Below, piece by piece: positions 25,301 to 32,733 of a stretch of DNA of 33,996 bases. Positions within the stretch are counted from its first letter, which is position 1; the number at the start of each line of letters is the position of its first letter. Under the pieces are notes generated by a model. It ran no database searches and was not told where the DNA came from. It saw only the letters and a list, made by a program, of their open reading frames with translations. Made by a program: the position numbers and the translations under genes. Source of the stretch: CAZDYP01 sp964509505 (GTDB lineage Bacteria > Chloroflexota > Anaerolineae > JACRMK01); assembly GCA_964509505.1 (NCBI GenBank), contig CAZDYP010000033.1, positions 1 to 33,996 on the forward strand, read 5' to 3'.

Positions 25301-25704
25301 TACGCGCGCGTTTTGGCGAAAGCGTGTCGCTCATCGGCTACGACATAACGACGACGCCATTAACAGCGACGCGCACCCTGACCCTCACGCTCTATTGGCA
25401 AGCCTTGTCACAGATGACGACGAACTACAAAGTCTTCGCGCATCTAGTTGGTCCTAACGAACAAATCATCACGCAACGCGACGCCGAACCAGGCAACGGG
25501 ACGTCGCCTACAACCAGCTGGCTAGAAGGCGAATATCTGACCGATCCTTACGCGCTCGATTTGCCCACGTCCATGCCCGCTGGTGACTACAATGTATATA
25601 TCGGTCTCTATGATCCAAGCACCAACACGCGCTTGCCCATCTTCGACGGCGAGGGCAAACCGTTAAGTGATCGCTTGTTGCTTCACAGAATCGCACTACG
25701 CTAA
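22372..25704 (+). CDS. PMT/ArnT-type GT-C membrane protein with three C-terminal beta-sandwich repeats
   Basis: 1110 residues. The N-terminal part is a GT-C glycosyltransferase of the PMT_2 type: LGAQSLWYDEAVS with the catalytic acidic pair D39-E40 in the first outside loop, DIHPPLYYVLLH, and SSFNLWYAQEVRMYTL. It would transfer a sugar from a polyprenyl-phosphate donor outside the membrane. An unusual basic stretch near residues 265-320 (repeats of R-x-R-L with Pro breaks) precedes another membrane segment and should be cytoplasmic. After the last membrane helix come a soluble domain and three similar beta-sandwich repeats, starting near LLGWSGMSTI, LYGYDVSTEQ and LIGYDITTTP, each with a GDY/GTY-type strand; they may bind carbohydrate. 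It is monocistronic with a leaderless-type promoter. The acceptor is unknown. Confidence 0.82.
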   Translation: MRFKDESLLFAPTRPLLLILWLTFALRVWQLGAQSLWYDEAVSLFIAQQSIPDLLAHTAGDIHPPLYYVLLHYWLAWAGTSEFTAAYFSLFFGVLLVALSFRLARDAFGTPVGVLTAFLLSVSSFNLWYAQEVRMYTLVACLVVCSCYLLLRLLSFSSARTAPPTRRERWRWFGARIGVACLYALVVALGLYTHYYFGFLWVAHYLLVAVYWVGHQMARWQRAPSSFVAVEPTTTPSAFGAPETLAAASSHSIAATGNDSRWSLMRARLTPPAQRLKARLSPLRARIAPFNERLRARLAFVMEQAKPIMQRIKMLRRSASPWLARVWHSPFFYWQWVQVFVVVLFAPWLPIAYRQVTDPPVPPWRSSVAWQTALSETLTALAIGQGFSPTQGWFFVWLVCGLTLWGSFTHLHLFAPYRARFKLAPASKQLTRFGWERLAVWVVCVSAVAPFVLMLAASSWTPLYHMRYTYIVAAPFYVVVALGLAALGRHSVLTLVVLLGIFTGGTLYADYERRTAPTYAKDDYRTAVNFIAERARPGDAILINAGYIYPTFVYYFPFTVDWRGRLSDYRGDETAQSIVVAQTGSLQATTHLGWNSPTSDFYVTDEATTARALELLLQKHPRLWQLRANDTVNDPQGFIRQYLQARTMVFDEITVTGESHVKAQGLLLTGANPTVFTPTYPLSVTWGERVTLLGWSGMSTITAGHALKVSLFWQVQAPLDVDYHVSLRLLDSRGRRWAQLDGMPVGAALPMVEWPLKQTMPDARNLLVPLGTPPGDYSLQVLLYDPFTHQPLPTPRGIEGVRVSLGQIQVARNTNHAPSPEPEARVRSHAVFDNGIALYGYDVSTEQVKPGEVIHAELVWHTRRAPPNDQQVFVQLLDERGRSWVMQEATPVEGRYPTSQWSAGEYVRDVRDVLVPPEAPDGTYRVMVGWTRGHSRERVPVRDGWWLWQSDSYELARIAIKGREHLLKAPTTISTPLRARFGESVSLIGYDITTTPLTATRTLTLTLYWQALSQMTTNYKVFAHLVGPNEQIITQRDAEPGNGTSPTTSWLEGEYLTDPYALDLPTSMPAGDYNVYIGLYDPSTNTRLPIFDGEGKPLSDRLLLHRIALR

Positions 25705-25716
25705 ATGGGGTGGTTA

Positions 25717-25756
25717 GGTAGTTCGTTGGTTTGGTCATTAGAACCGTCGAACTACC
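25717..25756. terminator. Hairpin between convergent genes
   Basis: GGTAGTTCG (25717-25725) pairs perfectly with CGAACTACC (25748-25756), between the ends of the GT-C gene and the SIMPL gene. No clear T-run follows, so termination strength is uncertain. Confidence 0.45.
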
Positions 25757-25767
25757 CCCCCAATTAC

Positions 25768-26592
25768 CTATTCAATCGCGAACGTCACTTGCACTTGCGC
25801 GGTCACTTGCGTTTCGCCTGTTTCAATGGGCACGCTGCGCGCCTCCGCCATTGGCGCAGCCATCATGTCGCCGCGTGGGCTGACAACACCGAACGATTCA
25901 TTGATGGTGATGACCTTCCCCAGTTTGACCCCTGCCGCCTTAGCCAATCCTTCTGCCTTCGCGCGCGCATTCGCCACCGCTTTATTGCGCGCCTCGTTCA
26001 TCAAACTGTCTGGGTCCGACAACCCAAACGAGATACCATAGATTTGATTCGCGCCTGCAGTCACAACGGCATCGAGGATGGCGCCGACCTGATCTATTTT
26101 GCGAATAGTGACGCGCACCATGTTTGATGCAACATAGCCAGTAATGGTATCGCCGCCGCCGCTGGTGGCGCGACGTTCTGCGTTCACGCTAAAGTTGATC
26201 GTTTGAATGTCTTTGGCGTCAACGCCTTTCTTTTTGAGCGCGTCAATCACCGCCGCTTGTTTGGCGCTGTTGTCGGCGACGGCTTGTTGTGCGGTGCTGG
26301 CGCGGCTTTGGACGCCGATTTGAATGCGCGCAACGTCGGGCGCGGCAAATGCGCTGCCCGTGCCATTGACCATGAGCGTGCTAGGCGTAGTAACTTGCGC
26401 AGCTTGCGCGCCTACGCTTGAGGCAGTGCTAGCGGTGTTGGAAGCGTTGCCACTCGCCGCGGTATTAGCGTTGGCTGTCGCTTGGGGTATGTTCGGCGAG
26501 AGGCTGTTGGTAAACGGTCCCCATAATAAAATGAGGGCAAGCACAACCAGCATCGTGATTGCGCCAAGCGTGAATGCGATTCGTTTAGACAT
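25768..26592 (-). CDS. SIMPL (DUF541) domain protein
   Basis: 274 residues. One N-terminal membrane segment (FTLGAITMLVVLALILLW) is followed by an Ala/Asn/Thr-rich spacer and a SIMPL domain from about residue 75: LMVNGTGSAFAAPDVARIQIGV, DIQTINFSVNAER, NMVRVTIRKIDQVGAILDA, NEARNKAVANARAKAEGLAKAAGV. This fits the family (Brucella BP26, E. coli YggE), which forms oligomeric periplasmic or surface assemblies and is linked to oxidative-stress tolerance. ATG 26592 has GGAGGA five bases upstream; the longer reading frame upstream has no support. It stands alone and converges on the GT-C gene. Confidence 0.87.
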   Translation of the reverse strand: MSKRIAFTLGAITMLVVLALILLWGPFTNSLSPNIPQATANANTAASGNASNTASTASSVGAQAAQVTTPSTLMVNGTGSAFAAPDVARIQIGVQSRASTAQQAVADNSAKQAAVIDALKKKGVDAKDIQTINFSVNAERRATSGGGDTITGYVASNMVRVTIRKIDQVGAILDAVVTAGANQIYGISFGLSDPDSLMNEARNKAVANARAKAEGLAKAAGVKLGKVITINESFGVVSPRGDMMAAPMAEARSVPIETGETQVTAQVQVTFAIE

Positions 26593-26677
26593 AGTTCCTC
26601 CGGAATACGTAATGAACCTTATCAGTTGATATGGACGCAACGCAGACACATCACCACTCAGTCGCAGCAAAGATCTC

Positions 26678-26792
26678 TAGGAGTTATGTCATTGGTCATG
26701 GCAAGCGTTGTGTGCGAAGCCATCTCCCTGATACATTGGCGGGGGATTGCTTCGCTTCTCTCGCAATGACGGTCTGAACTACATCACTCCTA
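26678..26792. repeat. Inverted-repeat element with the GATTGCTTCGC...GCAATGAC phrase
   Basis: TAGGAGTTATGT (26678-26689) matches the complement of 26781-26792 in 11 of 12 positions. Inside, GTCATTG (26688-26694) pairs with CAATGAC (26764-26770), and a GCGAAG...CTTCGC pair is nested within. The phrase GATTGCTTCGCTTC...CGCAATGAC is widespread between genes in many bacteria. The 115-base element could be a non-autonomous mobile repeat. Confidence 0.65.
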
Positions 26793-26935
26793 AGTTGGAT
26801 GGCACATCGCGCCTGTGATTAGACGCGCAACACGCGCGAAATGTTCCCCTCGTTTATATCATATAGGCAAGCGTATGTGTTAAAGCCTTTGTGGTTACTT
26901 GGCGCCTTTGGGTTGAACAGCATACGGTTTGAATA

Positions 26936-26944
26936 TGCTATAAT
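26936..26944 (+). promoter_or_regulatory. Extended -10 promoter of the MaoC gene
   Basis: TGCTATAAT is a perfect -10 hexamer with the TGn extension; no good -35 box at standard spacing. The ribosome-binding site GAGGTG (26960-26965) and ATG 26971 follow. Confidence 0.65.
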
Positions 26945-26970
26945 CGCGCCATCTTGCATGAGGTGAGTGT

Positions 26971-27471
26971 ATGAACTTTCAAGCTGGCATTGTAGGTCGC
27001 GTCTATGAAGATTTCAACGTCGGCGAGGTGTATCAACATCCGAGCGGCCGCACCATCACGCAAACCGACAACATCTGGTTTACGTTATTGACCGTCAACG
27101 CCAACCCGATTCACTTGGACGCGCATTACGCCGCGCAAACAGAATTCAAAAAGCCATTGGTCAATTCGGCGTTCACACTCGCGTTGGTCACGGGCTTGTC
27201 CGTCAGCGACATTTCACACAACGCCATCAACCTCGGTTGGGATGAGGTGCGCTTGCCCGCGCCCGTATTTGAAGGCGACACGCTCTACGCGCAAAGCACC
27301 GTCCTCACAAAGCGCGAATCGCAATCGCGTCCGCACATGGGCATCGTGAAAGTCAAGACTATCGGCTACAATCAAGATGGTGTAGTTGTGCTGGAGCTCA
27401 AACGCACCATCATGGTTTATAAGCGCGGGCATGTGCCGCAAATTCCCAAGCCGCGCGCGCAGTTCGATTAA
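26971..27471 (+). CDS. MaoC-family (hot-dog) enoyl-CoA hydratase
   Basis: 166 residues, hot-dog fold. Seen: NANPIHLDAHYA with H48 in the family's catalytic loop; the position that is Asp in PhaJ-type (R)-hydratases is Asn43, as I recall for a subgroup of bacterial MaoC proteins. PLVNSAFTLALVTGLSVSDIS, LGWDEVRLPAPVFEGDTLYAQS and KRTIMVYKRG match that same subgroup, often found with genes for C4/C5 dicarboxylyl-CoA metabolism. It would add water to a trans-2-enoyl- or mesaconyl-type CoA ester in the cytoplasm. GAGGTG is five bases before ATG 26971. It is monocistronic, and its neighbours give no pathway. Confidence 0.83.
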   Translation: MNFQAGIVGRVYEDFNVGEVYQHPSGRTITQTDNIWFTLLTVNANPIHLDAHYAAQTEFKKPLVNSAFTLALVTGLSVSDISHNAINLGWDEVRLPAPVFEGDTLYAQSTVLTKRESQSRPHMGIVKVKTIGYNQDGVVVLELKRTIMVYKRGHVPQIPKPRAQFD

Positions 27472-27507
27472 ACCTTTTCAACACAAAGTCACAAAATTTT
27501 CACAAGG

Positions 27508-27540
27508 ACACGAAGAGCAAAGTCTTTGTGCGCTTCGTGT
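27508..27540. terminator. Hairpin between convergent MaoC and TgpA genes
   Basis: ACACGAAG (27508-27515) pairs with CTTCGTGT (27533-27540), with CAAAG/CTTTG nested inside, followed by TTTCTT on the plus strand. It is built from the same phrase-like words (CTTCGTG, CTTTGTG) seen at 26889 and 31216. Confidence 0.6.
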
Positions 27541-27543
27541 TTC

Positions 27544-29853
27544 TTAGCGCCTGTGTGCTGAGAAAGCGGTGTAAGGAGCTTTTTGTTTTGCCCACACCCA
27601 CCACAACCGCCAACGCAACCAACGCCAACACGCAATCGCTTGTCGCTGCTCGTCTGCATGCGTTTGATGTGTGCTGAACGACGCACGCACGTACACTGCG
27701 ATGAGCCATGAGACCTCCCGCGCGACTCGCGCGTTCACGTCGGCGCGCAACATGGGCGCGACGTGTTGCAACAACGCCGTCGCAATTTCATAAGGCGTGT
27801 CGCCCTCACGCAAAGGCACGCGCAAACGCACGCCCTGCGTGTAGAGCCGTTGATAGATGGCGCGCACGGCGAGTGTAGGCGACATGCGCCGCAAACGACG
27901 CGACTCGCTCAACGTCCACGCGCCCGCGCCCACGAATGCTAACGACAAAACAGTGAGCGTCACATAGATAAAATCGCTCACATCCCAAGCGCGACCTGTA
28001 TTCGATGGAGTCGGCGCATTCGTCGGTGCGCGTGCTTCGGGCAAGGTCACCTCATTGGGGCGCAACAACTCCGCGCGCCCGCCCGTCGGCTCAAATTCGA
28101 TCCAGCCGACATCCGAAAAATAAATCTCGACCCACGTATGCGCGTCAGCCGCCGTGACGACGTAGTGACGATTGAGCGCATCGTAACGCCCGTTAGTATA
28201 ACCCACCACCAAGCGCGCGGGCAATCCCGCTGCCCGCGCCAACACAACCATCGCGGTCGCGTAATAATCGCAATAGCCTTGCTTTAAATCGAACAAAAAA
28301 TAATCCACAACATCACGATTCGTCGGCGGCGTGGGCAACGCCAACGTGTATGAGTACGCGCGCACGTAAGACTCGATGGCGCGCGCGCGGTCGTAGGGTG
28401 TGGGCGCAGTCGCCGTCAGGTCGCGCGCAAGCGACACAACACGCGCCGGCACGTCGCTGGGCAACGCCAAATACCGCGCGCGAATCCAATCAGGATATTG
28501 ACTCGTCGTCGCGCGCTGCGCGCGCAATTGTGTCGCGCCAACGGCAGGCACGAACGATTCGGCGCGATACGAAGCCGTGTCAACCAACGCGCCAAAGAAA
28601 TCACCCTCTGCCCGACGCGCCACACGGTATGGCTCATGGACGACGGCGAGTTGTCCCGCGACATACACCACGCCGCCCGCTTCGCCCACGCCACTGACCG
28701 CTTGCTGCACCAAACGATGAAACGGCAACGCCTCCTTATACAAGGCCTCGCCTGCCGCATACGAAAATTCCAGCACCTCGCTCGTCGCCCAACCTTGTCC
28801 GATGTAACGCTCGTAGGTGAGACCACGCCAATAGTAACGTGGCGCAGTTTGGGTGATGATGTCGTCGGTTTTAATGGTCATCACAATTTGCTCGGACAAT
28901 TCGGGACCCGAACCAATGAGATGACTGCGCGGCAAGCCCGCGATTTTCATGCGTTCGAATGGCGATGGGCTGGTGACGGCTGACCCTGCGCCAAACCATC
29001 CGACGATGGGCGCGGGCGCACTGGGCAATGGTCCGGCCCAGCGTTGCCACAAGCGTGCGAAGTCTTGCAAGGAAATTGAGGGTAGCAACGCCGTCAACGT
29101 CACGAACAACATCGTCAACAGCACGACGGTAAACGCCAGATCAAAGCGAATGTCTTCCGAAAAATCTATGCGCTCGCGTCGCCAATCTTGTTCGCGCGCT
29201 AAATGAGCGAGCCACGCCATCAGCAACAACCACACGCCAAACACGACGAGCAACGCCGTTGGATACACGCGCGCTTCATACGTGTTGACGAGCAACAAAA
29301 TCGTCATGGGCGCGAATGCTTCTAACGCATTCATGCGTCGCCGCACCGCCCACGCCGCCCACGCACCCATCAGCCACAACGTCACGCCCCACACGATGGC
29401 GCTCGCAACGGGATCAAAGAACGGTTGCTCTTGCGCCCATGCAAACAACCAAGTCCACACGCGCATACACAAAATGGTGACGGCGTTCCACAAATCAAAA
29501 AATGTTTGCCACACTTCACGCAAACCTGACCAGTCTCGCAGACCTATCAGGTTTATCAAGGCGACGCCGCTGGCAAGAAGCGGCTGCCACAATTGCCCCA
29601 CCCGCACAAAGATAAGCGTGAAGCACAACACCAGCGCGACGATGCTCGCCGCGCGCCACGACACACGTGAACGCGCCAACAACCAACCCAACCCCAACGC
29701 GCTGGTGAGCAAAGACACCATCAATGTCGCGTCGAATGGTTGCACGAGGGACGACAGTTGCCATACGACGCTCGCGCACGCCACCCAAAGCAATAACCAC
29801 ATCAGTAACGTGCGTCCGCCAATCCACTGCAACACTAGTAAGAGCAATCTCAC
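27544..29853 (-). CDS. TgpA-like membrane transglutaminase
   Basis: About 769 residues. The N-terminal part has a series of membrane segments (LLMWLLLWVACASVVW onward) and the central part is extracytoplasmic. The transglutaminase core has C528 (KQGYCDYYATAMVVLARAAG), H572 (DAHTWVEIYF) and E588 in IEFEPTGG, where Asp is more usual. A further membrane segment (FIYVTLTVLSLAFVGAGAW) and a cytoplasmic DUF4129-like tail follow. Start choice: the GGAGG site lies inside the first codons of the ATG at 29868, so that ATG cannot use it. GTG 29853 lies eight bases behind GGAGG and overlaps the DUF58 stop as GTGA, typical of translational coupling. Partner of the DUF58 protein. Probable roles are cross-linking or proteolysis at the cell surface. 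Confidence 0.87.
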   Translation of the reverse strand: MRLLLLVLQWIGGRTLLMWLLLWVACASVVWQLSSLVQPFDATLMVSLLTSALGLGWLLARSRVSWRAASIVALVLCFTLIFVRVGQLWQPLLASGVALINLIGLRDWSGLREVWQTFFDLWNAVTILCMRVWTWLFAWAQEQPFFDPVASAIVWGVTLWLMGAWAAWAVRRRMNALEAFAPMTILLLVNTYEARVYPTALLVVFGVWLLLMAWLAHLAREQDWRRERIDFSEDIRFDLAFTVVLLTMLFVTLTALLPSISLQDFARLWQRWAGPLPSAPAPIVGWFGAGSAVTSPSPFERMKIAGLPRSHLIGSGPELSEQIVMTIKTDDIITQTAPRYYWRGLTYERYIGQGWATSEVLEFSYAAGEALYKEALPFHRLVQQAVSGVGEAGGVVYVAGQLAVVHEPYRVARRAEGDFFGALVDTASYRAESFVPAVGATQLRAQRATTSQYPDWIRARYLALPSDVPARVVSLARDLTATAPTPYDRARAIESYVRAYSYTLALPTPPTNRDVVDYFLFDLKQGYCDYYATAMVVLARAAGLPARLVVGYTNGRYDALNRHYVVTAADAHTWVEIYFSDVGWIEFEPTGGRAELLRPNEVTLPEARAPTNAPTPSNTGRAWDVSDFIYVTLTVLSLAFVGAGAWTLSESRRLRRMSPTLAVRAIYQRLYTQGVRLRVPLREGDTPYEIATALLQHVAPMLRADVNARVAREVSWLIAVYVRASFSTHQTHADEQRQAIACWRWLRWRLWWVWAKQKAPYTAFSAHRR

Positions 29854-31157
29854 GCGAGCGTCCTCCATTGCAAATCACGGGGTTGCTCGACGGCAATCGC
29901 GCGCCCTGTGCCGCTCACGCGCCATTGCCATTGCCCTTGCTTGCCCGCGCGCAATTCAGGACGATCAAGCAGCTCGCGCGTGATGACACCATGCGCGATG
30001 GACAACTCGGCGAGCGAGGCTGTAACGCGACGCACCTCATTGTTGGATGTGGCGACTGCGCCATAAGAACGCGGGTCGAGCAACAACACCGTTGGCGCGA
30101 AACCGCGTCGCGCCAACTGCCACAACGCTGGGAGCCATGCGCCGCTCGTGTCGGGTGTGATGACGATGAGACTGCTGGCTTGATGAAACAGCGTCTGCGC
30201 GCGCGTCAACGCGGCTGCGAGCGAATGTGAACTCACATTGACTGTCGTGAGCGCGCGCAAGATACTCCAGCGTTGTCCTTCGCCCACTTGCGGACGTAAC
30301 CAAACGGCGGGCTCGCTATGAGCCATCACACCCACTGCACGCCCTTCGCGTAAACCGTGCGCCGCCAACGACGCCGCGAGAATCACGCTATGCTCCAGCG
30401 TATCTTCGCCTTGCTCACGCTCGCCCACTTGCGCGCTGGCACTCACATCGAGACACACCCACCAATCGCCCGCAGGCATCGTGTCGAATTGACGCACGTG
30501 CAAGGCGTCGCGATGCGCCGAGACGCGCCAATGAATCCAGCGCCATTGGTCGCCCGTTTGATAAGCGCGCACCCGCGACGCGCTGACTGTCGGTTCAGTA
30601 AACGAGACGCGTTGACGCCCTTCGCCCATGCGCCCCCCCGACGCAACCTCAATCGTGGGCAATGGGATGATGGGCGGCATGACGAGCAGTGAAGCGGTTG
30701 CATCGTCGCCGATGGTCACCGTGTAAAAACCGAATGGGTCGCCGCAGCGTAATTGCGTCGGCCCCAACGTGAACAAGCCGCGCCGTGCGCATACACCTTG
30801 CGTGAGCCACGTGGTCGTCTCACCTCCGCCGATGCCTGTGGCAAGACTCACGTTGTAATCGGGCAACGTGGATTGGTCGCGCACCTCAACCCACAACGCG
30901 GGCAACCACGCATCGTTGCTCAAAGCGAAGCGTTCTTCCAGACGGTCGCCGACTTGCGCCCAACCGAAGCGCATCTCACGCGCGAACCGCAAGCCACGCG
31001 CCAACGCCCGCGCCCACACGAAGCCCAACAACCACGCGCCGCCGATGCCAACCAACAAAATTTTCCACGCCTGATATGGCATGAACCATTGCAACGCGAT
31101 CAGCGCGATGAGCAAGAGAGGATAGAAACGTGAGTTTAGTCGGATAGAAGTTTTCAT
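29850..31157 (-). CDS. DUF58 domain protein
   Basis: About 435 residues. Two N-terminal membrane segments (FYPLLLIALIALQWFM and ILLVGIGGAWLLGFVW) are followed by a beta-rich region (CARRGLFTLGPTQLRCGDPFGFY) and the DUF58 signature YQTGDQWRWIHWRVSAHRDALHVRQF, then a von Willebrand A-like domain with a partial MIDAS (WVCLDVSASAQ). DUF58 proteins usually work with a MoxR AAA ATPase and a TgpA transglutaminase. Here TgpA follows with a 4-base overlap, but no MoxR gene is adjacent: the upstream neighbour is a divergent oxidoreductase gene. ATG 31157 puts the first helix close to the N-terminus; seven more residues from 31178 are possible. No clear promoter or SD was found. Confidence 0.87.
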   Translation of the reverse strand: MKTSIRLNSRFYPLLLIALIALQWFMPYQAWKILLVGIGGAWLLGFVWARALARGLRFAREMRFGWAQVGDRLEERFALSNDAWLPALWVEVRDQSTLPDYNVSLATGIGGGETTTWLTQGVCARRGLFTLGPTQLRCGDPFGFYTVTIGDDATASLLVMPPIIPLPTIEVASGGRMGEGRQRVSFTEPTVSASRVRAYQTGDQWRWIHWRVSAHRDALHVRQFDTMPAGDWWVCLDVSASAQVGEREQGEDTLEHSVILAASLAAHGLREGRAVGVMAHSEPAVWLRPQVGEGQRWSILRALTTVNVSSHSLAAALTRAQTLFHQASSLIVITPDTSGAWLPALWQLARRGFAPTVLLLDPRSYGAVATSNNEVRRVTASLAELSIAHGVITRELLDRPELRAGKQGQWQWRVSGTGRAIAVEQPRDLQWRTLA

Positions 31158-31273
31158 GGTGTGTAGATGGTTTAACACGCAGGCGCAAAAAATTCACACA
31201 GACAGCTAGGCTTTTCTTCGTGTGCTTCGTGGCTACTTCGGGTTGAGTAAGTTTGCGCTATTTTACCCGATTG

Positions 31274-31301
31274 TTGACAGTCTGCTTCTATGTGGTAACA
31301 T
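31274..31301 (+). promoter_or_regulatory. Promoter directly before the 31309 oxidoreductase gene (leaderless)
   Basis: Consensus TTGACA (31274-31279), 16-base spacer, TAACAT (31296-31301) with TGG just before it (31293-31295). Seven bases separate it from ATG 31309 and there is no SD. The layout matches the promoter at 22338. Confidence 0.65.
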
Positions 31302-31308
31302 CGCGCGC

Positions 31309-32301
31309 ATGAAAATCAGTATTGCCTTTCAATCGGATCAGCCCATCAGCGCGTATGGGGCGTTGGCTGCGACCGTCGAGCAATATGGGTTTGATGGCGT
31401 CAGTGTCTATAATGATTTGTTGTATCAACCTGCGTGGTTGCCCTTGCTGGAAATGGCGCGACACACGACTCGCGTGCGTTTGGGACCTGCAGGCGTCAAC
31501 CCCTTCACGTGCCATCCCATCAACCTCGCGGGCAACATCGCGCTGCTGGACGAAGCCTCGCAAGGGCGCGCCTATCTTGGACTTGTGCGCGGCGCCTGGC
31601 TCGACTTTCTTGGTCTCGAACCAGCACAACCTGTGACGGCATTGCGTGAAGCGTTTGAATGCGTACGTCACCTGTTGCAGCAATCGAAAGAACCGTACAA
31701 CGGCAAGGTGTTCAAACTCGCGGGCGGCGATACGCTACGGTGGAAAATTTTGCGCCCTGATATTCCATTCCTGTTGGGCGCATGGGGCGAGCAGACGATA
31801 CGCGCGTGCATCGCACACGTGAACGAAATCAAAATCGGCGGCACAGCAAACCCTGACCTCATTCCACACATTCGCTCTATCGTCACACAAGCGGCGCATG
31901 CCATCGGGCGCAATCCCGATGATATTGCGATTGTTGCTGGCGCTGTGACCGTTGTAGATCGCGACGGCGAGGCGGCACGCGCACACGTACGACGCAAAGC
32001 CGCGTTGTATCTGCCCGTCATCGCCAAGCTCGACCCCACCTTGAACATTGACCCTGAGCTGCTGCGCCGCATCGGTGAGGCTGCAGCTGCGTATGACTTC
32101 GAACGCGCGGGCAACCTGATACCCGATGCGCTGTTGCGAAAGTTTGCGTTTGCAGGCACACCCGATGAAGTTGCCACACACGCACACGAATTGTTTGTGG
32201 CAGGCGCGCAGCGCGTCGAGTTCGGCACGCCGCATGGGTTGACGGAAGAAGCAGGCCTCCGCTTGTTGGGTGAGCGGGTGTTGCCTGCGTTACGACAGTA
32301 G
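31309..32301 (+). CDS. Luciferase-like (LLM) F420/flavin-dependent oxidoreductase
   Basis: 330 residues with a TIM-barrel pattern of the bacterial luciferase superfamily, close to methylenetetrahydromethanopterin-reductase-like proteins. Seen: GALAATVEQYGFDGVSVYNDLLYQPAWLPLL at the N-terminus; TTRVRLGPAGVNPFTCHP; NIALLDEASQGRAYLGLVRGAW; ALREAFECVRHLL; and FAFAGTPDEVATHAHELFVAGAQRVEFGTPHG near the end. It should use F420 or FMN for hydride transfer; the substrate is unknown. The start at 31309 is chosen over the frame from 31222 because a promoter lies within that extension and homology begins at MKISIAFQ. The downstream TIGR04076-like gene starts 36 bases after the stop and is probably co-transcribed. 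Confidence 0.87.
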   Translation: MKISIAFQSDQPISAYGALAATVEQYGFDGVSVYNDLLYQPAWLPLLEMARHTTRVRLGPAGVNPFTCHPINLAGNIALLDEASQGRAYLGLVRGAWLDFLGLEPAQPVTALREAFECVRHLLQQSKEPYNGKVFKLAGGDTLRWKILRPDIPFLLGAWGEQTIRACIAHVNEIKIGGTANPDLIPHIRSIVTQAAHAIGRNPDDIAIVAGAVTVVDRDGEAARAHVRRKAALYLPVIAKLDPTLNIDPELLRRIGEAAAAYDFERAGNLIPDALLRKFAFAGTPDEVATHAHELFVAGAQRVEFGTPHGLTEEAGLRLLGERVLPALRQ

Positions 32302-32337
32302 AGCAAATTGGCAATTTGCTTTACATCAAGGAATCTT

Positions 32338-32676
32338 ATGAGTCAGCATGCTGACGAATTTGAATTATACGATCTCGCGCTGGTCGTCGAAGCCATCGAA
32401 GGGCATTGCACTTGCGCGATGTCCGTAGGCGATATGGTATATTTGCGTAGCGGCAAACTCGCGTTGCCCGACCGCAAAGATTTTTGTTTGTATGCGCTGC
32501 AAGCGGCAATTCCGTTGTTGCCCGCGAAGCAGCGTCTCAACCACCCCGCTGATTGGATGGAAACCGATGCGCGCGTGACATGCCCTGACCCTATGTGTCG
32601 GCTCATCATGCGCATTGAGCGCATCGGGCGGCGCACATTGAAGCATGATGAGGTAAGTCCGATTAAGATGGAGTAG
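32338..32676 (+). CDS. TIGR04076-type small protein
   Basis: 112 residues. Seen: conserved cysteines and short motifs in the order HCTCAMSVGDMVYL, LPDRKDFCLYALQAAIPLLPAKQR, DWMETDARVTCPDPMCRLIMRIERIG. This layout agrees with the uncharacterised TIGR04076 family. The spaced cysteines suggest metal or Fe-S binding, but no function is known. ATG 32338 has AAGGA six bases upstream. It lies between the luciferase-like gene and the ROK gene on the same strand and is probably one transcript with them. Confidence 0.68.
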   Translation: MSQHADEFELYDLALVVEAIEGHCTCAMSVGDMVYLRSGKLALPDRKDFCLYALQAAIPLLPAKQRLNHPADWMETDARVTCPDPMCRLIMRIERIGRRTLKHDEVSPIKME

Positions 32677-32733
32677 AAGCAAGAAGCAAGAAAAAGTAGG
32701 AAGTAAAAAGTAGTGGAGTATGGGAGTCGTGGC

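Larger units (their letters stand above)
26593..26970. other. Intergenic region between the SIMPL and MaoC genes
   Basis: No gene. It contains an inverted-repeat element (26678-26792), a stretch with the phrase CTTTGTGGTTACTTGG (26889-26904) that resembles words at 27500-27545 and 31216-31240, and the promoter of the MaoC gene. Confidence 0.7.
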
